In this document: positions 8,503 to 22,243 of the stretch, one piece after another | Numbering within the stretch: position 1 is the stretch's first letter | Layout of the letters: every line of letters begins with the position of its first letter | Assembly (NCBI GenBank): GCA_023014335.1 | Contig: JAECYW010000020.1 | Span: 1,333,301-1,397,300 of the forward strand | Direction of reading: 5' to 3' | Origin: Galerina marginata | Lineage: Eukaryota > Basidiomycota > Agaricomycetes > Agaricales > Galerinaceae | DNA length: 64,000 nt | The notes under the pieces: generated by a model | The model's database searches: none | What the model was told of the DNA's origin: nothing | The model's input: the letters and a program-made list of their open reading frames with translations, nothing else | Made by a program: the position numbers and the translations under genes

Positions 8503-11500
8503 TAATAATCTAAGTCGTCAACTGGTACTACCAGTTTGTTCCCGTTCCCGGGAACAGCTTTTCAGTGACGGGAACACAATGGGAACAGAATTATGGGTTC
8601 AGTGGAACATGTGGATGTCTATGGGAACATGTTTCTAAGTTTTATGGAACCAAAAATTGCTGAGAGGAACAATAACAACAGGTTTACATGTTTTGCACAG
8701 TATTATTTACATGACAGGAATACAACAGAAACAGAATCATAGTCCTAATAATCTAAGTCGTGAAGCAGGGACCCTTATTGCATGCTGGCATAGATGCCAA
8801 AGCCCTCATATGATATGTCAAAAATAAAATTAAAAAGGCACTGGCATCAGCTATATATGTTCCATGGCACTTTGGCATCCAATAACAGTGCCAAAAAGAT
8901 TAATTGAACTCGCTTTGGCATCTGATACATAAGATTCACAAAACCAAACAGATCTAATAATCTAAGTCATCAACTAGTCCTGCTAGTTGTGTTAAACGTA
9001 ACAACTCCCACGGTAACAGATTCCTTAATAATCTAAGTCGTCAACTAGTCCTGCTAGTTGTGTTACACGTAACAACTCCCATGGTAACAGACGGTAACAG
9101 ATTCCTGAGAGTTTAATAATCTAAGTCTTCAATAACACCTTGTTATTTGTTCCGTTCCGGGGAACAGCTTTTCAGTGACGGGAACACAATGGGAACAGAT
9201 TTCTTTAATAATATAAGTTGTCAATAACGAGGGGTTATTGAGTTACCCGTAACAACTCCCACGGTAACAGACGGTAACAGATTCCTGAGAGTTGAATAAT
9301 ATAAGTCATCAACTGGTACTACCAGTTTGTTCCTGTTTTCGGGAACAGCTTTTCAGTGACGGGAACACAACGGGAACAGATCTTTGGGTTCAATGGAACT
9401 TAGGGTTCCCTATGAGAACACGCAACATTTATCCTTTTTTTCTTTTCTTGGCTTCTGTAATTACTCAGCTGACCAACACGCTGATCAACATCTGCATGTT
9501 TTGTGAAACCAACAGCTTGATTCACATGTCTGTTCAATCTGAGATATCAGGGAGGGAAATTCAACAAGAATGCTTAGGCAACGCCTAAGCTAAAACCCTT
9601 GGCTTTTTTTTAAAAACTCCATCAAAAAGCCTTGCCGAGTCCGCACTTGCATACAGGTTGCCGGCGGTCGTCATCGGTTAGGTTCTGTTGTACAATTGCA
9701 TTGGGAAAAAAACAAGTTGCGTCTACAAAAATAAATAGGGCCCGACCAAAGACTGATATTCCGCACTGTCATTGGGAAACACGTATGTGGTGCAACTATA
9801 AGTGAAATGGTGAAACTGAACTCAATCGTAGTGATTCATTTGCTTTTAGAACTAAGTATATCTCCAGGTATCTCTGAAAGTATCCAACGTTAATCCGACT
9901 TGCTCTGTTTACTGTCATTTATATCAAAGTTCCATGGAACCAAAGACTTTTGATACTGCCTCCAGCTTCTGTTGGGTGGACTGGGTATGGGTATGAACCT
10001 TGCTTTTAGAGTCATCGACCTTTTGGAGCATCAAAATTGGAACGAAATTTCAACATCTTGTAATCACTCTTCCCGACACGTCAACCAACAAGCTTTAATA
10101 ATCTAAGTCGTGAAGCAGCAGTGCTTATTGCATGCCGGCATATATGCCACTGGCATCATATGACATGTCAAAAAAGTCTTACATTGAATGTAAATTCTGA
10201 AGCAGTTGGCGACAGTCACAACAAGGACTCCTTGTTTAATAGTGCTCTTGCCATCAAGAATCTCCAATCTGCATGTTCCGTGAAACTTGCGGATGCTACT
10301 GCTATTAAAAATCATAGACTTGGTGACAGTTCACGTGGAAAGCTATTAATGGTCAAAAAAACATATGGCAATGATATCTGAAAGTTCCATGACATCTGTA
10401 AATTCCCGTCAGATGTCAGAGTCATTGATACTATCAGTAACTTGCATACTGCAGTTTATAATCAACTTGGTGAATCAGAATGCTTAGGCAACGCCTAAGC
10501 TGAGACCCTTGAATTTTCTATTGAAATCTCATCAAAAACCTTGCCGAGTCCGCACTTGCATACAGGTCACCGGCGGTCGTCATCGGTTAGGTTCTGTTGT
10601 ACAATTGCGTTAAGAAAAAACAAGTTGCGTCTACAAAATAAATAGGGCCTAACCAAAGACTGATATTCCGCACCCTCACCAAGAAACACGTGTGTCATCC
10701 ATAAGTTCCATGAAACCTGTAGATCCACGTCAGATGTCTACTTGGTCAAAGTATTGATCAAAAATTGTGTTAGAATGCTTGAGTGAATTCTGTTGAACTC
10801 CCGCAAACAGACCAGTGACTTTACGATGATTATGTAATCACTTTCCCCTTTGATATCTTCACTCCTGCGGGACAATCCTTGACTCGAGTCCTTCTTCCGA
10901 ACCATCAAGTGAATTCCCGCAAACAAGTGAATTGACTTTATGTGGACGTGAGTTGTGTTTAAAGACTGATTTCTAAGTTCTGTGGAACCTACAGTTGATT
11001 GGCAAGCAAGTTCTGTTGTACTCCCGCAAACAGTGAATGTCTTCACTCTGAGTGCGTTGAAATTGCGTCTACAGGGCAGAATTAAATACTGATACCAGGA
11101 AATAAGTTCTGTTGATACCAAGTCTGTAGATCCATGTCAGGTCAGAGTATTTGTATTAGAGTCTTCCTTTCCTTTGGTGATATACTTTCACAACTAGGAC
11201 TCCTAGTTTGATGGCGATGGCACCATCAAAATAAAGCAATATTCATGTTCCATGACACTTGCAGATCACTTTGCCATCAAACATTTTTTTTATCTCTTCG
11301 TTTCAAGCAACATCCAGATCTCTCTGCCATCGCATTGATGGCGCCATCATCACAAAAACAGGTTCCAAAGTACTTGCAGATTACTTTGCCATCGGGATCC
11401 ATCAAATAAACAGGTTCTGATATTCTGCATCTTCATCAGGAAATGCGTGTGATCTGGAAGTTCCATGACACCTGTAGATCTACGTGAGTCATTGGTACAT

Positions 11501-11556
11501 AAGAGTGCTTAGGCAACGCCTAAGCTGAGACCCTTGGCTTTTTAAATTGAAAACCC
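8503..11556 (+). repeat. Unit 4: Z head, K tail (3054 bp)
   Basis: The only K-type unit. It ends 50 bases into Y3 at GAAAACCC, losing the last 347 bases of the full tail. The junction reads AAAACCC then TAATAATC, which creates a CCCTAA hexamer. Diagnostic site 9592 is A. Confidence 0.95.
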
Positions 11557-11564
11557 TAATAATC
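11550..11564 (+). other. K-type junction
   Basis: AAAACCC joined to TAATAATC, removing 347 bases of the full tail. No microhomology with the replaced sequence (ATCAAAA). Single occurrence. Confidence 0.9.
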
Positions 11565-14500
11565 TAAGTCGTCAACTGGTACTACCAGTTTGTTCCCGTT
11601 CCCGGGAACAGCTTTTCAGTGACGGGAACACAATGGGAACAGAATTATGGGTTCAGTGGAACATGTGGATGTCTATGGGAACATGTTTCTAAGTTTTATG
11701 GAACCAAAAATTGCTGAGAGGAACAATAACAACAGGTTTACATGTTTTGCACAGTATTATTTACATGACAGGAATACAACAGAAACAGAATCATAGTCCT
11801 AATAATCTAAGTCGTGAAGCAGGGACCCTTATTGCATGCTGGCATAGATGCCAAAGCCCTCATATGATATGTCAAAAATAAAATTAAAAAGGCACTGGCA
11901 TCAGCTATATATGTTCCATGGCACTTTGGCATCCAATAACAGTGCCAAAAAGATTAATTGAACTCGCTTTGGCATCTGATACATAAGATTCACAAAACCA
12001 AACAGATCTAATAATCTAAGTCATCAACTAGTCCTGCTAGTTGTGTTAAACGTAACAACTCCCACGGTAACAGATTCCTTAATAATCTAAGTCGTCAACT
12101 AGTCCTGCTAGTTGTGTTACACGTAACAACTCCCATGGTAACAGACGGTAACAGATTCCTGAGAGTTTAATAATCTAAGTCTTCAATAACACCTTGTTAT
12201 TTGTTCCGTTCCGGGGAACAGCTTTTCAGTGACGGGAACACAATGGGAACAGATTTCTTTAATAATATAAGTTGTCAATAACGAGGGGTTATTGAGTTAC
12301 CCGTAACAACTCCCACGGTAACAGACGGTAACAGATTCCTGAGAGTTGAATAATATAAGTCATCAACTGGTACTACCAGTTTGTTCCTGTTTTCGGGAAC
12401 AGCTTTTCAGTGACGGGAACACAACGGGAACAGATCTTTGGGTTCAATGGAACTTAGGGTTCCCTATGAGAACACGCAACATTTATCCTTTTTTTCTTTT
12501 CTTGGCTTCTGTAATTACTCAGCTGACCAACACGCTGATCAACATCTGCATGTTTTGTGAAACCAACAGCTTGATTCACATGTCTGTTCAATCTGAGATA
12601 TCAGGGAGGGAAATTCAACAAGAATGCTTAGGCAACGCCTAAGCTGAAACCCTTGGCTTTTTTTTAAAAACTCCATCAAAAAGCCTTGCCGAGTCCGCAC
12701 TTGCATACAGGTTGCCGGCGGTCGTCATCGGTTAGGTTCTGTTGTACAATTGCATTGGGAAAAAAACAAGTTGCGTCTACAAAAATAAATAGGGCCCGAC
12801 CAAAGACTGATATTCCGCACTGTCATTGGGAAACACGTATGTGGTGCAACTATAAGTGAAATGGTGAAACTGAACTCAATCGTAGTGATTCATTTGCTTT
12901 TAGAACTAAGTATATCTCCAGGTATCTCTGAAAGTATCCAACGTTAATCCGACTTGCTCTGTTTACTGTCATTTATATCAAAGTTCCATGGAACCAAAGA
13001 CTTTTGATACTGCCTCCAGCTTCTGTTGGGTGGACTGGGTATGGGTATGAACCTTGCTTTTAGAGTCATCGACCTTTTGGAGCATCAAAATTGGAACGAA
13101 ATTTCAACATCTTGTAATCACTCTTCCCGACACGTCAACCAACAAGCTTTAATAATCTAAGTCGTGAAGCAGCAGTGCTTATTGCATGCCGGCATATATG
13201 CCACTGGCATCATATGACATGTCAAAAAAGTCTTACATTGAATGTAAATTCTGAAGCAGTTGGCGACAGTCACAACAAGGACTCCTTGTTTAATAGTGCT
13301 CTTGCCATCAAGAATCTCCAATCTGCATGTTCCGTGAAACTTGCGGATGCTACTGCTATTAAAAATCATAGACTTGGTGACAGTTCACGTGGAAAGCTAT
13401 TAATGGTCAAAAAAACATATGGCAATGATATCTGAAAGTTCCATGACATCTGTAAATTCCCGTCAGATGTCAGAGTCATTGATACTATCAGTAACTTGCA
13501 TACTGCAGTTTATAATCAACTTGGTGAATCAGAATGCTTAGGCAACGCCTAAGCTGAGACCCTTGAATTTTCTATTGAAATCTCATCAAAAACCTTGCCG
13601 AGTCCGCACTTGCATACAGGTCACCGGCGGTCGTCATCGGTTAGGTTCTGTTGTACAATTGCGTTAAGAAAAAACAAGTTGCGTCTACAAAATAAATAGG
13701 GCCTAACCAAAGACTGATATTCCGCACCCTCACCAAGAAACACGTGTGTCATCCATAAGTTCCATGAAACCTGTAGATCCACGTCAGATGTCTACTTGGT
13801 CAAAGTATTGATCAAAAATTGTGTTAGAATGCTTGAGTGAATTCTGTTGAACTCCCGCAAACAGACCAGTGACTTTACGATGATTATGTAATCACTTTCC
13901 CCTTTGATATCTTCACTCCTGCGGGACAATCCTTGACTCGAGTCCTTCTTCCGAACCATCAAGTGAATTCCCGCAAACAAGTGAATTGACTTTATGTGGA
14001 CGTGAGTTGTGTTTAAAGACTGATTTCTAAGTTCTGTGGAACCTACAGTTGATTGGCAAGCAAGTTCTGTTGTACTCCCGCAAACAGTGAATGTCTTCAC
14101 TCTGAGTGCGTTGAAATTGCGTCTACAGGGCAGAATTAAATACTGATACCAGGAAATAAGTTCTGTTGATACCAAGTCTGTAGATCCATGTCAGGTCAGA
14201 GTATTTGTATTAGAGTCTTCCTTTCCTTTGGTGATATACTTTCACAACTAGGACTCCTAGTTTGATGGCGATGGCACCATCAAAATAAAGCAATATTCAT
14301 GTTCCATGACACTTGCAGATCACTTTGCCATCAAACATTTTTTTTATCTCTTCGTTTCAAGCAACATCCAGATCTCTCTGCCATCGCATTGATGGCGCCA
14401 TCATCACAAAAACAGGTTCCAAAGTACTTGCAGATTACTTTGCCATCGGGATCCATCAAATAAACAGGTTCTGATATTCTGCATCTTCATCAGGAAATGC

Positions 14501-14957
14501 GTGTGATCTGGAAGTTCCATGACACCTGTAGATCTACGTGAGTCATTGGTACATAAGAGTGCTTAGGCAACGCCTAAGCTGAGACCCTTGGCTTTTTAAA
14601 TTGAAAACCCATCAAAAACCTTGCCGAGTCCGCACTTGCGTCCAGGTGGCCGGCGGTCGTCATCGGTTAGGTTCTGTTGTACAATTGCGTTGGGAAAAAA
14701 ACAAGTTGCATCTAGAAAAATAAATAAGGCCCAACCAAAGACTGATATTCCGCACCCTTACCAGGAAACGCGTGTGTCATCCGTAAGTTCCATGAAACCT
14801 GTAGATCCACGTCAGTTGATCAAAAATTGTATTAGAGTATTCTCTATGTAATCAATTTCCCATTTGAGTCCTTCTTCCCAAGTTCTGTAGAACCATCAGT
14901 TATTGGCGAGCAAATTCTATTGGACTCCCGCAAACAAGTGAATTGACTTTACGTGGA
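11557..14957 (+). repeat. Unit 5: Z head, full tail (3401 bp), G allele
   Basis: Same length and layout as unit 3, but it is the only Z-headed unit with G at the diagnostic site (12646). G is otherwise restricted to A2-headed units. It lies directly after the unique K junction. Confidence 0.95.
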
Positions 14958-17161
14958 TAATAATCTAAGTCGTCAACTGGTACTACCAGTTTGTTCCCGT
15001 TCCCGGGAACAGCTTTTCAGTGACGGGAACACAATGGGAACAGAATTATGGGTTCAGTGGAACATGTGGATGTCTATGGGAACATGTTTCTAAGTTTTAT
15101 GGAACCAAAAATTGCTGAGAGGAACAATAACAACAGGTTTACATGTTTTGCACAGTATTATTTACATGACAGGAATACAACAGAAACAGAATCATAGTCC
15201 TAATAATCTAAGTCGTGAAGCAGGGACCCTTATTGCATGCTGGCATAGATGCCAAAGCCCTCATATGATATGTCAAAAATAAAATTAAAAAGGCACTGGC
15301 ATCAGCTATATATGTTCCATGGCACTTTGGCATCCAATAACAGTGCCAAAAAGATTAATTGAACTCGCTTTGGCATCTGATACATAAGATTCACAAAACC
15401 AAACAGATCTAATAATCTAAGTCATCAACTAGTCCTGCTAGTTGTGTTAAACGTAACAACTCCCACGGTAACAGATTCCTTAATAATCTAAGTCGTCAAC
15501 TAGTCCTGCTAGTTGTGTTACACGTAACAACTCCCATGGTAACAGACGGTAACAGATTCCTGAGAGTTTAATAATCTAAGTCTTCAATAACACCTTGTTA
15601 TTTGTTCCGTTCCGGGGAACAGCTTTTCAGTGACGGGAACACAATGGGAACAGATTTCTTTAATAATATAAGTTGTCAATAACGAGGGGTTATTGAGTTA
15701 CCCGTAACAACTCCCACGGTAACAGACGGTAACAGATTCCTGAGAGTTGAATAATATAAGTCATCAACTGGTACTACCAGTTTGTTCCTGTTTTCGGGAA
15801 CAGCTTTTCAGTGACGGGAACACAACGGGAACAGATCTTTGGGTTCAATGGAACTTAGGGTTCCCTATGAGAACACGCAACATTTATCCTTTTTTTCTTT
15901 TCTTGGCTTCTGTAATTACTCAGCTGACCAACACGCTGATCAACATCTGCATGTTTTGTGAAACCAACAGCTTGATTCACATGTCTGTTCAATCTGAGAT
16001 ATCAGGGAGGGAAATTCAACAAGAATGCTTAGGCAACGCCTAAGCTAAAACCCTTGGCTTTTTTTTAAAAACTCCATCAAAAAGCCTTGCCGAGTCCGCA
16101 CTTGCATACAGGTTGCCGGCGGTCGTCATCGGTTAGGTTCTGTTGTACAATTGCATTGGGAAAAAAACAAGTTGCGTCTACAAAAATAAATAGGGCCCGA
16201 CCAAAGACTGATATTCCGCACTGTCATTGGGAAACACGTATGTGGTGCAACTATAAGTGAAATGGTGAAACTGAACTCAATCGTAGTGATTCATTTGCTT
16301 TTAGAACTAAGTATATCTCCAGGTATCTCTGAAAGTATCCAACGTTAATCCGACTTGCTCTGTTTACTGTCATTTATATCAAAGTTCCATGGAACCAAAG
16401 ACTTTTGATACTGCCTCCAGCTTCTGTTGGGTGGACTGGGTATGGGTATGAACCTTGCTTTTAGAGTCATCGACCTTTTGGAGCATCAAAATTGGAACGA
16501 AATTTCAACATCTTGTAATCACTCTTCCCGACACGTCAACCAACAAGCTTTAATAATCTAAGTCGTGAAGCAGCAGTGCTTATTGCATGCCGGCATATAT
16601 GCCACTGGCATCATATGACATGTCAAAAAAGTCTTACATTGAATGTAAATTCTGAAGCAGTTGGCGACAGTCACAACAAGGACTCCTTGTTTAATAGTGC
16701 TCTTGCCATCAAGAATCTCCAATCTGCATGTTCCGTGAAACTTGCGGATGCTACTGCTATTAAAAATCATAGACTTGGTGACAGTTCACGTGGAAAGCTA
16801 TTAATGGTCAAAAAAACATATGGCAATGATATCTGAAAGTTCCATGACATCTGTAAATTCCCGTCAGATGTCAGAGTCATTGATACTATCAGTAACTTGC
16901 ATACTAGCCCTATGGACGCGTATGAAAAATCCTTCGTTTCAGACCACCAAAGGCGTGGGAAATAAAATAATCTGATCGGAGATTCAAATTTCTTGGCATC
17001 AAATACCCCCCCTCAACATTTTACATCGAGAGAATCCGTCCAGTATAGCCCAAGATATGGCTATTACAGTTTTTTTGTCCTCCATTTTGTCCTCCATATT
17101 TGTCCTCCGTTTTCCGCCATTTCCGTCCTTTGTCCGCCCTGTCCTTCCCGGAAGGACGTCC
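14958..17161 (+). repeat. Unit 6: Z head, X tail (2204 bp)
   Basis: Modules Z to R, then the 256-base X module at 16906-17161 in place of Y2 onward. A allele at 16047. With unit 7 it forms a 5082-base pair that recurs along the array. Confidence 0.95.
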
Positions 17162-20039
17162 TAATAATCTAAGTCGTCAACTAGTCCTGCTAGTTGTGTT
17201 ACACGTAACAACTCCCATGGTAACAGACGGTAACAGATTCCTGAGAGTTTAATAATCTAAGTCTTCAATAACACCTTGTTATTTGTTCCGTTCCGGGGAA
17301 CAGCTTTTCAGTGACGGGAACACAATGGGAACAGATTTCTTTAATAATATAAGTTGTCAATAACGAGGGGTTATTGAGTTACCCGTAACAACTCCCACGG
17401 TAACAGACGGTAACAGATTCCTGAGAGTTGAATAATATAAGTCATCAACTGGTACTACCAGTTTGTTCCTGTTTTCGGGAACAGCTTTTCAGTGACGGGA
17501 ACACAACGGGAACAGATCTTTGGGTTCAATGGAACTTAGGGTTCCCTATGAGAACACGCAACATTTATCCTTTTTTTCTTTTCTTGGCTTCTGTAATTAC
17601 TCAGCTGACCAACACGCTGATCAACATCTGCATGTTTTGTGAAACCAACAGCTTGATTCACATGTCTGTTCAATCTGAGATATCAGGGAGGGAAATTCAA
17701 CAAGAATGCTTAGGCAACGCCTAAGCTGAAACCCTTGGCTTTTTTTTAAAAACTCCATCAAAAAGCCTTGCCGAGTCCGCACTTGCATACAGGTTGCCGG
17801 CGGTCGTCATCGGTTAGGTTCTGTTGTACAATTGCATTGGGAAAAAAACAAGTTGCGTCTACAAAAATAAATAGGGCCCGACCAAAGACTGATATTCCGC
17901 ACTGTCATTGGGAAACACGTATGTGGTGCAACTATAAGTGAAATGGTGAAACTGAACTCAATCGTAGTGATTCATTTGCTTTTAGAACTAAGTATATCTC
18001 CAGGTATCTCTGAAAGTATCCAACGTTAATCCGACTTGCTCTGTTTACTGTCATTTATATCAAAGTTCCATGGAACCAAAGACTTTTGATACTGCCTCCA
18101 GCTTCTGTTGGGTGGACTGGGTATGGGTATGAACCTTGCTTTTAGAGTCATCGACCTTTTGGAGCATCAAAATTGGAACGAAATTTCAACATCTTGTAAT
18201 CACTCTTCCCGACACGTCAACCAACAAGCTTTAATAATCTAAGTCGTGAAGCAGCAGTGCTTATTGCATGCCGGCATATATGCCACTGGCATCATATGAC
18301 ATGTCAAAAAAGTCTTACATTGAATGTAAATTCTGAAGCAGTTGGCGACAGTCACAACAAGGACTCCTTGTTTAATAGTGCTCTTGCCATCAAGAATCTC
18401 CAATCTGCATGTTCCGTGAAACTTGCGGATGCTACTGCTATTAAAAATCATAGACTTGGTGACAGTTCACGTGGAAAGCTATTAATGGTCAAAAAAACAT
18501 ATGGCAATGATATCTGAAAGTTCCATGACATCTGTAAATTCCCGTCAGATGTCAGAGTCATTGATACTATCAGTAACTTGCATACTGCAGTTTATAATCA
18601 ACTTGGTGAATCAGAATGCTTAGGCAACGCCTAAGCTGAGACCCTTGAATTTTCTATTGAAATCTCATCAAAAACCTTGCCGAGTCCGCACTTGCATACA
18701 GGTCACCGGCGGTCGTCATCGGTTAGGTTCTGTTGTACAATTGCGTTAAGAAAAAACAAGTTGCGTCTACAAAATAAATAGGGCCTAACCAAAGACTGAT
18801 ATTCCGCACCCTCACCAAGAAACACGTGTGTCATCCATAAGTTCCATGAAACCTGTAGATCCACGTCAGATGTCTACTTGGTCAAAGTATTGATCAAAAA
18901 TTGTGTTAGAATGCTTGAGTGAATTCTGTTGAACTCCCGCAAACAGACCAGTGACTTTACGATGATTATGTAATCACTTTCCCCTTTGATATCTTCACTC
19001 CTGCGGGACAATCCTTGACTCGAGTCCTTCTTCCGAACCATCAAGTGAATTCCCGCAAACAAGTGAATTGACTTTATGTGGACGTGAGTTGTGTTTAAAG
19101 ACTGATTTCTAAGTTCTGTGGAACCTACAGTTGATTGGCAAGCAAGTTCTGTTGTACTCCCGCAAACAGTGAATGTCTTCACTCTGAGTGCGTTGAAATT
19201 GCGTCTACAGGGCAGAATTAAATACTGATACCAGGAAATAAGTTCTGTTGATACCAAGTCTGTAGATCCATGTCAGGTCAGAGTATTTGTATTAGAGTCT
19301 TCCTTTCCTTTGGTGATATACTTTCACAACTAGGACTCCTAGTTTGATGGCGATGGCACCATCAAAATAAAGCAATATTCATGTTCCATGACACTTGCAG
19401 ATCACTTTGCCATCAAACATTTTTTTTATCTCTTCGTTTCAAGCAACATCCAGATCTCTCTGCCATCGCATTGATGGCGCCATCATCACAAAAACAGGTT
19501 CCAAAGTACTTGCAGATTACTTTGCCATCGGGATCCATCAAATAAACAGGTTCTGATATTCTGCATCTTCATCAGGAAATGCGTGTGATCTGGAAGTTCC
19601 ATGACACCTGTAGATCTACGTGAGTCATTGGTACATAAGAGTGCTTAGGCAACGCCTAAGCTGAGACCCTTGGCTTTTTAAATTGAAAACCCATCAAAAA
19701 CCTTGCCGAGTCCGCACTTGCGTCCAGGTGGCCGGCGGTCGTCATCGGTTAGGTTCTGTTGTACAATTGCGTTGGGAAAAAAACAAGTTGCATCTAGAAA
19801 AATAAATAAGGCCCAACCAAAGACTGATATTCCGCACCCTTACCAGGAAACGCGTGTGTCATCCGTAAGTTCCATGAAACCTGTAGATCCACGTCAGTTG
19901 ATCAAAAATTGTATTAGAGTATTCTCTATGTAATCAATTTCCCATTTGAGTCCTTCTTCCCAAGTTCTGTAGAACCATCAGTTATTGGCGAGCAAATTCT
20001 ATTGGACTCCCGCAAACAAGTGAATTGACTTTACGTGGA
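17162..20039 (+). repeat. Unit 7: A2 head, full tail (2878 bp)
   Basis: Same form as unit 1, with G at 17728. Completes the first 5082-base Z-X plus A2-full pair. Confidence 0.95.
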
Positions 20040-22243
20040 TAATAATCTAAGTCGTCAACTGGTACTACCAGTTTGTTCCCGTTCCCGGGAACAGCTTTTC
20101 AGTGACGGGAACACAATGGGAACAGAATTATGGGTTCAGTGGAACATGTGGATGTCTATGGGAACATGTTTCTAAGTTTTATGGAACCAAAAATTGCTGA
20201 GAGGAACAATAACAACAGGTTTACATGTTTTGCACAGTATTATTTACATGACAGGAATACAACAGAAACAGAATCATAGTCCTAATAATCTAAGTCGTGA
20301 AGCAGGGACCCTTATTGCATGCTGGCATAGATGCCAAAGCCCTCATATGATATGTCAAAAATAAAATTAAAAAGGCACTGGCATCAGCTATATATGTTCC
20401 ATGGCACTTTGGCATCCAATAACAGTGCCAAAAAGATTAATTGAACTCGCTTTGGCATCTGATACATAAGATTCACAAAACCAAACAGATCTAATAATCT
20501 AAGTCATCAACTAGTCCTGCTAGTTGTGTTAAACGTAACAACTCCCACGGTAACAGATTCCTTAATAATCTAAGTCGTCAACTAGTCCTGCTAGTTGTGT
20601 TACACGTAACAACTCCCATGGTAACAGACGGTAACAGATTCCTGAGAGTTTAATAATCTAAGTCTTCAATAACACCTTGTTATTTGTTCCGTTCCGGGGA
20701 ACAGCTTTTCAGTGACGGGAACACAATGGGAACAGATTTCTTTAATAATATAAGTTGTCAATAACGAGGGGTTATTGAGTTACCCGTAACAACTCCCACG
20801 GTAACAGACGGTAACAGATTCCTGAGAGTTGAATAATATAAGTCATCAACTGGTACTACCAGTTTGTTCCTGTTTTCGGGAACAGCTTTTCAGTGACGGG
20901 AACACAACGGGAACAGATCTTTGGGTTCAATGGAACTTAGGGTTCCCTATGAGAACACGCAACATTTATCCTTTTTTTCTTTTCTTGGCTTCTGTAATTA
21001 CTCAGCTGACCAACACGCTGATCAACATCTGCATGTTTTGTGAAACCAACAGCTTGATTCACATGTCTGTTCAATCTGAGATATCAGGGAGGGAAATTCA
21101 ACAAGAATGCTTAGGCAACGCCTAAGCTAAAACCCTTGGCTTTTTTTTAAAAACTCCATCAAAAAGCCTTGCCGAGTCCGCACTTGCATACAGGTTGCCG
21201 GCGGTCGTCATCGGTTAGGTTCTGTTGTACAATTGCATTGGGAAAAAAACAAGTTGCGTCTACAAAAATAAATAGGGCCCGACCAAAGACTGATATTCCG
21301 CACTGTCATTGGGAAACACGTATGTGGTGCAACTATAAGTGAAATGGTGAAACTGAACTCAATCGTAGTGATTCATTTGCTTTTAGAACTAAGTATATCT
21401 CCAGGTATCTCTGAAAGTATCCAACGTTAATCCGACTTGCTCTGTTTACTGTCATTTATATCAAAGTTCCATGGAACCAAAGACTTTTGATACTGCCTCC
21501 AGCTTCTGTTGGGTGGACTGGGTATGGGTATGAACCTTGCTTTTAGAGTCATCGACCTTTTGGAGCATCAAAATTGGAACGAAATTTCAACATCTTGTAA
21601 TCACTCTTCCCGACACGTCAACCAACAAGCTTTAATAATCTAAGTCGTGAAGCAGCAGTGCTTATTGCATGCCGGCATATATGCCACTGGCATCATATGA
21701 CATGTCAAAAAAGTCTTACATTGAATGTAAATTCTGAAGCAGTTGGCGACAGTCACAACAAGGACTCCTTGTTTAATAGTGCTCTTGCCATCAAGAATCT
21801 CCAATCTGCATGTTCCGTGAAACTTGCGGATGCTACTGCTATTAAAAATCATAGACTTGGTGACAGTTCACGTGGAAAGCTATTAATGGTCAAAAAAACA
21901 TATGGCAATGATATCTGAAAGTTCCATGACATCTGTAAATTCCCGTCAGATGTCAGAGTCATTGATACTATCAGTAACTTGCATACTAGCCCTATGGACG
22001 CGTATGAAAAATCCTTCGTTTCAGACCACCAAAGGCGTGGGAAATAAAATAATCTGATCGGAGATTCAAATTTCTTGGCATCAAATACCCCCCCTCAACA
22101 TTTTACATCGAGAGAATCCGTCCAGTATAGCCCAAGATATGGCTATTACAGTTTTTTTGTCCTCCATTTTGTCCTCCATATTTGTCCTCCGTTTTCCGCC
22201 ATTTCCGTCCTTTGTCCGCCCTGTCCTTCCCGGAAGGACGTCC
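20040..22243 (+). repeat. Unit 8: Z head, X tail (2204 bp)
   Basis: A allele at 21129; X module at 21988-22243. Begins the second 5082-base pair. Confidence 0.95.

Noticed and set aside
11554..11559. CCCTAA at the K junction as an interstitial telomere
   Set aside because: It is a single hexamer created by joining CCC to TAATAATC, and its orientation is opposite to the terminal telomere. It is noted only as part of the CC preference.
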